Source: Bacteroides sp.
GTDB taxonomy: Bacteria; Bacteroidota; Bacteroidia; Bacteroidales; Bacteroidaceae
Assembly: GCA_017630035.1 (NCBI GenBank)
Contig: JAGBWA010000036.1
Coordinates: 1 to 47,847 of the forward strand
Direction of reading: 5' to 3'
Length of the DNA stretch: 47,847 nucleotides
Made by a program: the position numbers and the translations under genes. The notes beneath the pieces are model-generated. The model saw only the letters and a list, made by a program, of their open reading frames with translations, did not search any database and was not told where the DNA came from. This document shows, piece by piece, positions 35,562 through 43,461 of the stretch (the stretch's first letter is position 1; every line of letters begins with the position of its first letter).

Positions 35562-37013
35562 ATGATACAAAAGAAGATGACCTTCCGAATATTGGGGCTA
35601 TTGCTTTGGCTACTGACGGGCATGATGCTACTATGCCTCGTCTTCCCCATCTATTATGGCGAAGACGACCTCAACGGCTTTGCTATTACGGCAGGTATCA
35701 CCTTCGTTGTAGGTAGCATACTGTTATACTTTGGACGGGGAGCAGAGAGAAAGCTAACCAAAAGAAACGGTTACCTTATTGTAGCATTAGCATGGATTAT
35801 CTTCTCCATCTTCGGCATGCTACCGTTCACCATTAGCGGATACATCCCCAACATAGCCGATGCTTTTTTCGAAACCATGTCGGGCGTAAGTAGCACCGGC
35901 GCAACCATACTCGACAACATCGAATCATTGCCGCACGGATTGCTCTTTTGGCGTAGTCTGACGCAATGGATTGGCGGTTTGGGAATCATTCTGTTCACCA
36001 TAGCCGTATTGCCTATCTTCGGTTTCAATGGCGTGCAGATGTTTGCGGCCGAAGCTACCGGACCACTACACGATAAAGTACATCCACGCATTGGCGTAAC
36101 CGCTCGTTGGGTGTGGACACTCTACGCTAGTCTTACCGTTATTCTATTCTTCCTGCTCTTGCTGGGCGATATGAATTGGTTCGATAGCATCTGTCATGCA
36201 CTTACCGCTACCGGTACAGGCGGATTTTCTACCAAACAAGCCAGCATTGCCTACTTCAATTCGCCTTATATAGAATATGTATTGTCTATCTTCATGTTTA
36301 TTTCCGGCATCAACTTTATCTTGATGCTTACGTTTATCAAAGGTAGATACCGCAAGGTGGTGGCCGATAGCGAGTTGAAGTTTTATGTTAGCTGCGTCAC
36401 TCTATTTACGTTGTTCATTGCCGTAGTGCTCTTCTTCAATACTACGATGAATGCCGAAACCGCCTTCCGCACGTCCCTCTTCCAAGTGATATCCATCCAA
36501 ACATCTACCGGATTCATTACGAGCGACTACATGACATGGCCTGCCGTAGCATGGGGAATTATGCCTATTTTGATGTTGATTGGAGCTTGTGCGGGAAGTA
36601 CTACGGGAGGTATGAAATGCATCCGCTTGGTGATATTGGCCAAGTGTACAAAAGCAGAATTTAAGCGTTTGCTCCACCCCAATGCGGTGTTGCCGGTACG
36701 CGCCAATCAGCAAGCAATAGCGCCCAGTTTGCGCTTCACGGTGTTAGCATTCACCATGCTGTTTATCTTCATCAGCTTCCTAAGCATTCTTATCATGCTT
36801 GCACTTGGTTTGCCGTTTATGGAAGCAGTAGGAGTAGTCTTCTCGAGCATGGGAAATACCGGTCCGGCATTGGGCGCATATGGTCCGGCATATTCATGGA
36901 GTGCGTTGCCCGACTTAGCTAAGTGGATTTCGTCTATCTTGATGTTGATGGGACGTTTGGAATTCTTCACCATCATCTTGATATTTACACCAGCATTCTG
37001 GAAGAAGAACTAA
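35562..37013 (+). CDS. trkH: Trk potassium uptake protein TrkH
   Basis: The K+-translocating membrane subunit. The 483-residue protein has about 10 hydrophobic segments and pore-loop regions of the TrkH type: SGVSSTGATIL, ALTATGTGGFSTK, SIQTSTGFIT and SMGNTGPALG, each with the conserved filter Gly. Paired with trkA, it gives a full Trk system. Its 3' end overlaps the convergent DUF456 gene by 4 bp. Confidence 0.95.
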   Translation: MIQKKMTFRILGLLLWLLTGMMLLCLVFPIYYGEDDLNGFAITAGITFVVGSILLYFGRGAERKLTKRNGYLIVALAWIIFSIFGMLPFTISGYIPNIADAFFETMSGVSSTGATILDNIESLPHGLLFWRSLTQWIGGLGIILFTIAVLPIFGFNGVQMFAAEATGPLHDKVHPRIGVTARWVWTLYASLTVILFFLLLLGDMNWFDSICHALTATGTGGFSTKQASIAYFNSPYIEYVLSIFMFISGINFILMLTFIKGRYRKVVADSELKFYVSCVTLFTLFIAVVLFFNTTMNAETAFRTSLFQVISIQTSTGFITSDYMTWPAVAWGIMPILMLIGACAGSTTGGMKCIRLVILAKCTKAEFKRLLHPNAVLPVRANQQAIAPSLRFTVLAFTMLFIFISFLSILIMLALGLPFMEAVGVVFSSMGNTGPALGAYGPAYSWSALPDLAKWISSILMLMGRLEFFTIILIFTPAFWKKN

Positions 37014-37486
37014 CCCAACCAACCGGTAAAGAATTGCCATGCAAAGTAACCGCATAGCATACACTTAAGCAAGGTGCCAAAGAGGAAACCGAGCAACGAA
37101 CCTATACCCGATTTCAACGCAAAGGTAGTATCGTTACCACCCAACAACTCGCCTATCACTGCTCCTAAGAACGGTCCTAAAATGATGCCATACGGCATAA
37201 AGAAAAGACCTACGATGGTACCCAACAAGCATCCACGCGCTCCCCAACTGCTACCACCGATGTATTTACTTCCCCACATCGGTACGAAGTAGTCCAATAG
37301 TTGCACAATGATTACCAACACCAACCAGATGGTAAGTTGCGATACCGTAAACTCGGCTTGCGAAGTAAAATGCAGCAATATAAGCGACACGTAAGCAACG
37401 GGAGGACCTGGAAGCATCGGCAAGATGCACCCTGCTAATCCAAAAACCAAACAGATAATTCCTATGATTACAAGTAAAATTTCCAT
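37010..37486 (-). CDS. DUF456 family membrane protein
   Basis: A 158-residue protein with several membrane helices; ILPMLPGPPVAYVSLILLH near the N-terminus and GARGCLLGTIVGLFFMPYGIILGPFLGAVIGELL are family-typical glycine-rich helices. Function unknown. It is divergent from surE, sharing a 101-bp intergenic region with promoter boxes in both directions. Confidence 0.8.
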   Translation of the reverse strand: MEILLVIIGIICLVFGLAGCILPMLPGPPVAYVSLILLHFTSQAEFTVSQLTIWLVLVIIVQLLDYFVPMWGSKYIGGSSWGARGCLLGTIVGLFFMPYGIILGPFLGAVIGELLGGNDTTFALKSGIGSLLGFLFGTLLKCMLCGYFAWQFFTGWLG

Positions 37487-37509
37487 AAATTTAGTCTATT
37501 ATTTGGGCG

Positions 37510-37517
37510 CAAAAATA
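37510..37517 (-). promoter_or_regulatory. -7 box for the DUF456 gene
   Basis: The minus strand reads TATTTTTG (TAnnTTTG) 24 bp before the start at 37486. Confidence 0.45.
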
Positions 37518-37559
37518 GGCTTTTATTTCATACAAGCTATTATGTTTAACCTTTTTTAC

Positions 37560-37567
37560 TAACTTTG
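37560..37567 (+). promoter_or_regulatory. -7 box for surE-lpxB
   Basis: TAACTTTG matches TAnnTTTG 20 bp before the surE ATG at 37588. Confidence 0.45.
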
Positions 37568-37587
37568 CCATCGTAAAACAGAAGAAA

Positions 37588-38355
37588 ATGAATACAAACA
37601 GACCTTTAATACTTATCTCGAACGACGATGGCTTCTTCTCGAAGGGGCTTAGCGAACTGATAAAATTCCTTCGTCCGATAGGCGAGCTTGTAGTGGTAGC
37701 GCCCGATAGCGCACGCTCTGGCTACTCGTCGGCAATGACAACCAACATCCCCATCCACTACCAGTTAGTGAACCGCGAAGTAGGTGTAACCATCTACAAA
37801 TGCTCCGGCACACCCACCGATTGCATTAAGTTGGCCATGCACACCATCCTCGACCGCAAACCCGATTTGGTGATTGGCGGCATTAACCACGGCGATAACT
37901 CGGCGGTAAACGTACACTACTCGGGAACCATGGGCGTGGTTATCGAAGGAGCATTAAAGGGTATCCCATCCATCGGCTACTCCATCACTACCCACGACTT
38001 GAATGTAGAATTCGGAGCATGCGGTCCCTACATCCAACAAATCACACGCATGGTATTGGAGAAGGGATTGCCTGCACTCACTTGCTTGAACGTAAACTTC
38101 CCCACCACCCCTTCCTTCAAAGGTGTGCGCATTTGCGAACAATCCAAAGGACAATGGGTAAACGAGTGGGAAACTATCACACGCAAAGGCGGTAGCACTC
38201 ACTATTGGTTGACGGGAAACTTCGAAGATAGCGAACCGAACAACGAGAAAAGCGACCATTGGGCACTGGCCAACGGCTACGTAGCTATCACACCCGTAAC
38301 GGTGGATGTAACGGCATACTCACTTATTGACGAACTTAAAACGTGGTTTAAATGA
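37588..38355 (+). CDS. surE: 5'-nucleotidase SurE
   Basis: SurE dephosphorylates nucleoside 5'-monophosphates and is linked to stationary-phase survival. The metal-site motif [13 protein letters not shown] (two Asp) is at the N-terminus, followed by [28 protein letters not shown] and [28 protein letters not shown], all family-specific. Length 255. Its stop overlaps the lpxB start by 4 bp, so the two are coupled. Confidence 0.95.
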   Translation: MNTNRPLILISNDDGFFSKGLSELIKFLRPIGELVVVAPDSARSGYSSAMTTNIPIHYQLVNREVGVTIYKCSGTPTDCIKLAMHTILDRKPDLVIGGINHGDNSAVNVHYSGTMGVVIEGALKGIPSIGYSITTHDLNVEFGACGPYIQQITRMVLEKGLPALTCLNVNFPTTPSFKGVRICEQSKGQWVNEWETITRKGGSTHYWLTGNFEDSEPNNEKSDHWALANGYVAITPVTVDVTAYSLIDELKTWFK

Positions 38356-39488
38356 AATACTACTTGATTGTTGGCGAAGCGTCGGGCGACTTGCACGCCT
38401 CTCACTTGATGGCGGCATTGAAAGCCGAAGATGCAGATGCATCGTTCCGCTTCTTTGGTGGCGACTTAATGAAAGCCGTAGGCGGCACTATGGTGAAGCA
38501 CTACAAAGAGTTGGCCTATATGGGATTTGTACCTGTATTGATGCACCTACGCACCATCTTTGCCAACATGAAGCGTTGTAAGCAAGACATTGTAGCATGG
38601 CAACCCGATGTGCTAATCCTTGTCGATTACCCCGGCTTCAATCTCAACATCGCAAAGTATATTCATCAGCACACACAAATACCTGTCTATTACTACATCT
38701 CGCCCAAGATATGGGCGTGGAAAGAGTATCGCATCAAGAACATTAAACGCGATGTGGACGAGCTCTTCTCTATCCTCCCCTTCGAGCAAGAGTTTTTCCA
38801 AGACAAGCACCACTACCCCATCCACTACGTGGGCAACCCTACGATGGACGAGGTAACCGCTTTCAAGCAAAGCTACACCGAGGATGCAGACACCTTCAAG
38901 CAAAAGAACAACTTGAACGAGAAACCTATCATCGCACTGCTTGCCGGAAGCCGTAAGCAAGAGATAAAAGACAACCTACCCGATATGCTGAAGGCGGCAG
39001 CTACGTTCACCGACCACCAATTAGTATTAGCTGGTGCACCCGGTATAGACCCCACCTATTATAAGGAGTATATCGGCAACTACCCCGTTCAGATAGTGTT
39101 CGGACAAACCTATCCGTTGCTATCGCACGCCAAGGCGGCATTGGTAACCTCGGGTACTGCTACGTTGGAAACCGCCCTGTTCCGTGTGCCGCAAACCGTA
39201 TGCTATCACACCCCCATCGGTAAGGTGATAGCTTTCTTAAAGAAGCACATCCTAACGGTGAAATACATCTCGCTGGTAAATCTCATTGCCAATCGCGAGG
39301 TGGTACGCGAGTTGGTGGCCGACACCATGACCATCGGCAACATCCAACACGAATTGAACCTACTGCTGAACAATAAAAAATATCGTCAAGCCATGCTCGA
39401 TGGATACGACTACATGGCTCAACGATTAGGTGAAGCAGGCGCACCACAAAATGCCGCCCGCCAAATGATTCAATTACTTAAAAAGTAG
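38352..39488 (+). CDS. lpxB: Lipid-A-disaccharide synthase
   Basis: LpxB joins UDP-diacylglucosamine and lipid X to make the lipid A disaccharide. The 378-residue GT-B enzyme begins [20 protein letters not shown] (signature GExSGD), then [41 protein letters not shown] and [29 protein letters not shown] and [16 protein letters not shown] mark the C-terminal nucleotide domain. Its 3' end overlaps the convergent cdsA by 11 bp. It completes the lipid A set started by lpxD-lpxC-lpxA. Confidence 0.95.
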   Translation: MKYYLIVGEASGDLHASHLMAALKAEDADASFRFFGGDLMKAVGGTMVKHYKELAYMGFVPVLMHLRTIFANMKRCKQDIVAWQPDVLILVDYPGFNLNIAKYIHQHTQIPVYYYISPKIWAWKEYRIKNIKRDVDELFSILPFEQEFFQDKHHYPIHYVGNPTMDEVTAFKQSYTEDADTFKQKNNLNEKPIIALLAGSRKQEIKDNLPDMLKAAATFTDHQLVLAGAPGIDPTYYKEYIGNYPVQIVFGQTYPLLSHAKAALVTSGTATLETALFRVPQTVCYHTPIGKVIAFLKKHILTVKYISLVNLIANREVVRELVADTMTIGNIQHELNLLLNNKKYRQAMLDGYDYMAQRLGEAGAPQNAARQMIQLLKK

Positions 39489-40311
39489 CGATGAAGTAGA
39501 GGTAGGCCACCGCAGCTGGGATAGCCATCAACGCACTATCGAAACGATCCAGCCAACCGCCATGTCCCGGCAAGATGCTGCCCGAATCCTTGATACCTAT
39601 TTGGCGTTTCATCAACGACTCGCACAAGTCGCCCCAGGTGCCAAACACCACTACCACCAGCGCCAATCCTGCCCATTGCCACATCGCCATAATGGGGAAC
39701 AGATGTGCAAACACAAGCGAAGAGGCGATAGAAAGCAGCGCACCGCCTATGCTACCTTCCCACGATTTCTTAGGCGAGATACGCTCGAACAAGCGGTTCT
39801 TTCCGATGAGCGAACCCACCATATAAGCACCCGTATCGCTCAACCAAATAAAGACAAATACCGATAGCGGCAGAATGGGGTTATAGCTGATTTGTCCATC
39901 GGCATCTTGGTGGAAAGCAAGCACATTGAGCAAAGCGAAAGGCAACGCCACGTAGAGCTGACTCAAGGCGGTAAACGCCCAATTACCCAACGGATTTTCG
40001 CGTTTTAAGTAAAGTTCGGCTATAATCAGGTAGAGCCAAATCAACACGTATGGCAAGAACACCACCGAGCTTGCTGCCGAGGTGCAATAGCTTGTAAAAG
40101 CCAACACCAAATATGCACCAGCCAATGACGAGATGGTGCGGTTTATGGTTACACCGGCATAGCCATTTGCCAAGGTGGCAAACTCGTGTACCGTAAGCGC
40201 TGCTATCAGCGTAAACAACAAGCTAAACGATAGTGGTGCATACAGAATTGCTCCCACCAACACTGCTACAAACAAGATGCCGGTAATGGCTCTTACAAAG
40301 AAATTCTTCAT
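39478..40311 (-). CDS. cdsA: Phosphatidate cytidylyltransferase
   Basis: CdsA makes CDP-diacylglycerol for phospholipid synthesis. The 277-residue membrane protein has several hydrophobic segments and the family block WLSDTGAYMVGSLIGKNRLFERISPKKSWEGSIGG, then the C-terminal signature MKRQIGIKDSGSILPGHGGWLDRFDS. Third of the rsfS-ftsH-cdsA group, 6 bp after ftsH. Confidence 0.94.
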   Translation of the reverse strand: MKNFFVRAITGILFVAVLVGAILYAPLSFSLLFTLIAALTVHEFATLANGYAGVTINRTISSLAGAYLVLAFTSYCTSAASSVVFLPYVLIWLYLIIAELYLKRENPLGNWAFTALSQLYVALPFALLNVLAFHQDADGQISYNPILPLSVFVFIWLSDTGAYMVGSLIGKNRLFERISPKKSWEGSIGGALLSIASSLVFAHLFPIMAMWQWAGLALVVVVFGTWGDLCESLMKRQIGIKDSGSILPGHGGWLDRFDSALMAIPAAVAYLYFIATF

Positions 40312-40317
40312 AGTCTA

Positions 40318-42345
40318 TTATTTTGATTCTTCATTATCCTCAGCGTGTTCTCTCACCTCTCTTTCAGCTTCTTCGGCCAGTTGTTCCTCTTTTTGTTCCA
40401 ACTGCTTCAGCTCTGCCGATTGTTGCTTCGCCTTCATAATCTCTTCCGAGCGCGACGCCCAAGGACGCTTACCAAAGATATTTTCCACATCTTCGGCAAA
40501 GATAACCTCCTTCTCAATCAAGAGATTAGATAGTTTGTTGTGTCCCGCGCTATTCTCCAGCAAAATCTTCTTTGCACGTTCGTATTGCTCGTTCACGATG
40601 CGCTTCACTTCCGAGTCGATTAGCTCGGCAGTCTTTTCGCTATAGGGACTGCGATAGGAATATTCGTTGTTGTCGTAGTAGCACAAGTTGGGCAGCGCCT
40701 CGCTCATGCCGAGGTAGGCCACCATGCCAAATGCCTGCTTGGTTACGCGCTCCAAGTCGTTCATGGCACCGGTAGAGATGCGTCCCAAGAAGAGGTCTTC
40801 GGCAGCACGTCCGCCCAAGGTAGCACACATCTCGTCCAGCATCTGCTCTTTGGTGGTGATTTGTCGCTCTTCCGGTAGGTACCAGGCAGCGCCCAGCGCA
40901 CGACCGCGCGGCACGATGGTCACCTTAATCAGCGGATTGGCATGCTCCAGCAACCACGATATGCTGGCATGTCCCGCTTCGTGAATAGCAATCGAGCGTC
41001 TTTCCGCTTCGGTTGTAATCTTTGTCTTCTTCTCCAAGCCACCCACGATACGGTCCACCGCGTTCAAGAAGTCTTGCTTACCCACAAACTTCTTGCCATG
41101 ACGTGCAGCAATCAACGCCGCCTCGTTACATACGTTGGCAATATCTGCGCCCGAGAAACCCGGTGTTTGGCGTGCAAGCAAATCCACATCCACCGTCTCG
41201 TCAATCTTGATTGGACGCAGATGCACCCCGAACACCTCTTTGCGTTCGTTCAAGTCGGGCAAATCCACATGAATCTGACGGTCGAAACGTCCGGCACGCA
41301 GCAGCGCCTTGTCCAGCACATCCACGCGGTTGGTCGCCGCCAATATAATGATACCGCTGTTCGAGCCGAAACCATCCATCTCGGTGAGCAATTGGTTCAA
41401 CGTGCTTTCGCGTTCGTCGTTGCCACCCATCGCAGCCGCCTTGGAGCGTGCACGACCCACGGCATCAATCTCGTCGATAAACACAATGCAAGGCGCCTTC
41501 TCCTTAGCTTGGCGGAAGAGGTCGCGCACACGCGATGCACCCACGCCTACGAACATCTCCACGAAGTCGCTACCCGCCAGCGAGAAGAACGGCACGTCAG
41601 CTTCGCCCGCTACCGCCTTGGCAAGCAATGTCTTACCGGTTCCCGGAGGGCCTACAAGCAATGCGCCCTTAGGAATCTTACCACCCAGCTCGGTGTATCG
41701 TCCCGGATGCTTCAAGAACTCTACAATCTCTTCCACCTCTTGCTTGGCGCCCGCCAATCCGGCTACATCCTTAAAGGTGACACGCGCATGGCTACCATCC
41801 TTATCGAAGAGTTGCGCTTTCGACTTGCCCACATTGAAGATGCCGCCACCTGCGCCACCGCTCATGCGGCGCGAGATGAACATAAAGAAGCCGATGATAA
41901 AGATAAACGGCAACACCTGCCACAAGAACATGGAGAACCAGTTGCCCTTCTTTTCATATTCTATGGTACCATCGTAGGCATTTGCCTCCTTCTCCTTTTC
42001 CAAGAAGTCGCCCAAGCTTTCGCGCGAAGGCGCTTCGGTAAAAATCATAGGCGACTGTCCCACACGCGTAGAGTCTGCGCCAAATACCTGCGCCACACTT
42101 TCGCGTTTCACGGTTGCCTCTACCGAGTTGTCGTCGTAGCCCACCACCTGTTCGATGTATCCGCTACGCACATACTTTTGAAATTCGTCGTACGACACCT
42201 TTTTCGTGCTGCCACCCATACCACTTTCGTTGGCAAACCACAGCGTCAGCAACGTCAATCCGATGCCCCAATACAGCCAGCTTAAGTTGAAGCGTGGTCG
42301 TAGCTTTTTGGGGTCTTTATTTCCTTGATTATTATTTGTTTCCAT
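40318..42345 (-). CDS. ftsH: ATP-dependent zinc metalloprotease FtsH
   Basis: A membrane-bound AAA+ protease that degrades misfolded membrane and regulatory proteins. Two membrane helices (about 21-38 and 138-157) flank a periplasmic domain; the AAA domain has Walker A GPPGTGKT (232-239), Walker [11 protein letters not shown] and the arginine finger region in [19 protein letters not shown]. The zinc motif HEAGH is near residue 455. The C-terminal tail is Glu- and Lys-rich. The 675 residues match the family. Confidence 0.97.
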   Translation of the reverse strand: METNNNQGNKDPKKLRPRFNLSWLYWGIGLTLLTLWFANESGMGGSTKKVSYDEFQKYVRSGYIEQVVGYDDNSVEATVKRESVAQVFGADSTRVGQSPMIFTEAPSRESLGDFLEKEKEANAYDGTIEYEKKGNWFSMFLWQVLPFIFIIGFFMFISRRMSGGAGGGIFNVGKSKAQLFDKDGSHARVTFKDVAGLAGAKQEVEEIVEFLKHPGRYTELGGKIPKGALLVGPPGTGKTLLAKAVAGEADVPFFSLAGSDFVEMFVGVGASRVRDLFRQAKEKAPCIVFIDEIDAVGRARSKAAAMGGNDERESTLNQLLTEMDGFGSNSGIIILAATNRVDVLDKALLRAGRFDRQIHVDLPDLNERKEVFGVHLRPIKIDETVDVDLLARQTPGFSGADIANVCNEAALIAARHGKKFVGKQDFLNAVDRIVGGLEKKTKITTEAERRSIAIHEAGHASISWLLEHANPLIKVTIVPRGRALGAAWYLPEERQITTKEQMLDEMCATLGGRAAEDLFLGRISTGAMNDLERVTKQAFGMVAYLGMSEALPNLCYYDNNEYSYRSPYSEKTAELIDSEVKRIVNEQYERAKKILLENSAGHNKLSNLLIEKEVIFAEDVENIFGKRPWASRSEEIMKAKQQSAELKQLEQKEEQLAEEAEREVREHAEDNEESK

Positions 42346-42358
42346 TTCGGTAAGTTGT

Positions 42359-42715
42359 TTAGTTTTCAGCTATTTCTTCCAATTTTGCATCCGCCCACAA
42401 GTGTTCCAAGTCGTAGAACGCTCTCACTTCCGGCAAGAAGACATGCACCAGCACGTCGGCATAGTCCATCGCCACCCATTCGGCGTTTCGCAAGCCATCC
42501 ACTGCAATGGGTTTCACGCCCAGTTGTTCGCGCGTCACCTCGCGCACCTCGTCCACAATGGCGGCAATCTGCGTAGGCGAATTACCTTGACAAATCACAA
42601 AATACTTGCAAATAGTATCGCCAATCTCGGTCAAGTCGGCAATAACAATTCGCTCTCCCTTTCTATTTTGAATACCTTCTACTATCTGTTCTACTAATAC
42701 TTTTGTTTCGTTCAT
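42359..42715 (-). CDS. rsfS: Ribosomal silencing factor RsfS
   Basis: RsfS binds ribosomal protein uL14 and blocks subunit joining under starvation. The 118-residue protein has the family core KGERIVIADLTEIGDTICKYFVICQGNSPTQIAAIVDEV, then GLRNAEWVAMDYADVLVHVFLPEVRAFYDLEHLW. First gene of the operon, 13 bp before ftsH, with a TATATTTG box upstream. Confidence 0.93.
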   Translation of the reverse strand: MNETKVLVEQIVEGIQNRKGERIVIADLTEIGDTICKYFVICQGNSPTQIAAIVDEVREVTREQLGVKPIAVDGLRNAEWVAMDYADVLVHVFLPEVRAFYDLEHLWADAKLEEIAEN

Positions 42716-42741
42716 TCTACATTATTATATAATACAATTTG

Positions 42742-42749
42742 CAAATATA
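42742..42749 (-). promoter_or_regulatory. -7 box for rsfS-ftsH-cdsA
   Basis: The minus strand reads TATATTTG (TAnnTTTG), 27 bp before the rsfS start; no clear -33. Confidence 0.45.
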
Positions 42750-42819
42750 CACCGATTTATTCTATCTAAACACATAAAACCGAAAAAGTCTTTCATTTTT
42801 TTATTTTTTTTTGCCATCA

Positions 42820-42851
42820 GGCGCACCATTCATAAAAACTTCGTATCTTTG
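42820..42851 (+). promoter_or_regulatory. Promoter for tRNA-Gln
   Basis: TTTG at 42820-42823, a 20-bp spacer and TATCTTTG at 42844-42851, 16 bp before the tRNA. Confidence 0.65.
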
Positions 42852-42866
42852 TCGCACAATAGCGAT

Positions 42867-42937
42867 TGGAGTATGGTGTAATGGTAACACTACAGATTCT
42901 GGTCCTGTCATTCTAGGTTCGAATCCTAGTACTCCAA
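42867..42937 (+). tRNA. tRNA-Gln (anticodon CTG)
   Basis: A full cloverleaf: acceptor 42867-42873 with 42930-42936, D-arm 42876-42890, anticodon stem 42892-42896 with 42904-42908, anticodon CTG at 42899-42901, T-arm 42913-42929 (TTCGAAT loop), discriminator A 42937. The last anticodon-stem pair (A-C) is a mismatch. CCA is not encoded. The CTG anticodon reads CAG (Gln). A strong terminator follows, and the accessory region starts just beyond. Confidence 0.92.
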
Positions 42938-42942
42938 CAAAA

Positions 42943-42976
42943 AAAACGGTCGTCAGTTTCTGCTAACGGCCGTTTT
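42943..42976 (+). terminator. Terminator after tRNA-Gln
   Basis: Arms AAAACGGTCGT (42943-42953) and ACGGCCGTTTT (42966-42976) pair with one G-U, followed by CTTTT. Confidence 0.75.
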
Positions 42977-42992
42977 CTTTTATGGTATCATC

Positions 42993-43430
42993 CTAATAAA
43001 ACGCCAGCAACCAACCTTTATCTATGTCGTCGCGAGGCACTTTGTCCATCGTGATGCCATTCTCCACGCAAGTCATGGCGGCGATGATTTCGGTCAGCAC
43101 GCGGCGCCCCTCTTTCGTGTCGGGCGCAGGGAGGTTTTGCTGTCCGCAGATATTGTAACCCGTTAGGCGGATAACGCTACGCACATACTCCGAGGTGTTG
43201 TTCTCGGTGGGTGGCGCCCATCGCGCAATGATGTTGTTCAGGCAAAACTGCTGCCCATTGTTGCGAAAGCGGAGCATGTAGCTATAGAATAGTTTCCACG
43301 CTGCTCGGTAGCCCATGGCTTTGTTTATGAAGCATACAAACTCGGGGTCGGTTTGCTTGTTTGCTTTTCCCTCCCAACGACTATAGCCGTTGCGTATATT
43401 CAGAGGGTTGTTGTTTCGTAAACCACGCAT
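42993..43430 (-). CDS. P5 structural protein/muramidase-like
   Basis: A 145-residue protein beginning MRGLRNNNPLNIRNGYSRWEGK, the motif of phage-type proteins annotated in Bacteroidales as structural protein P5 or a lysozyme-like domain. GYRAAWKLFYSYM and IIARWAPPTENNTSEYVRSVIRLTG follow the same pattern. No signal peptide. It may be a peptidoglycan hydrolase of a mobile element. It lies 31 bp after the DUF3987 gene. Confidence 0.65.
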   Translation of the reverse strand: MRGLRNNNPLNIRNGYSRWEGKANKQTDPEFVCFINKAMGYRAAWKLFYSYMLRFRNNGQQFCLNNIIARWAPPTENNTSEYVRSVIRLTGYNICGQQNLPAPDTKEGRRVLTEIIAAMTCVENGITMDKVPRDDIDKGWLLAFY

Positions 43431-43461
43431 AAAAATAACTGTGAACTGAGATAACTGTGAA

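Noticed and set aside
40942-42285. 447-codon open frame on the plus strand, opposite ftsH
   Set aside because: It is antisense to a clear ftsH with all motifs; no family features, signal or promoter. It arises from codon bias of ftsH.
42867-42937. Broken tRNA
   Set aside because: The A-C mismatch at the end of the anticodon stem is a single base pair; all other stems, the promoter and terminator are intact.
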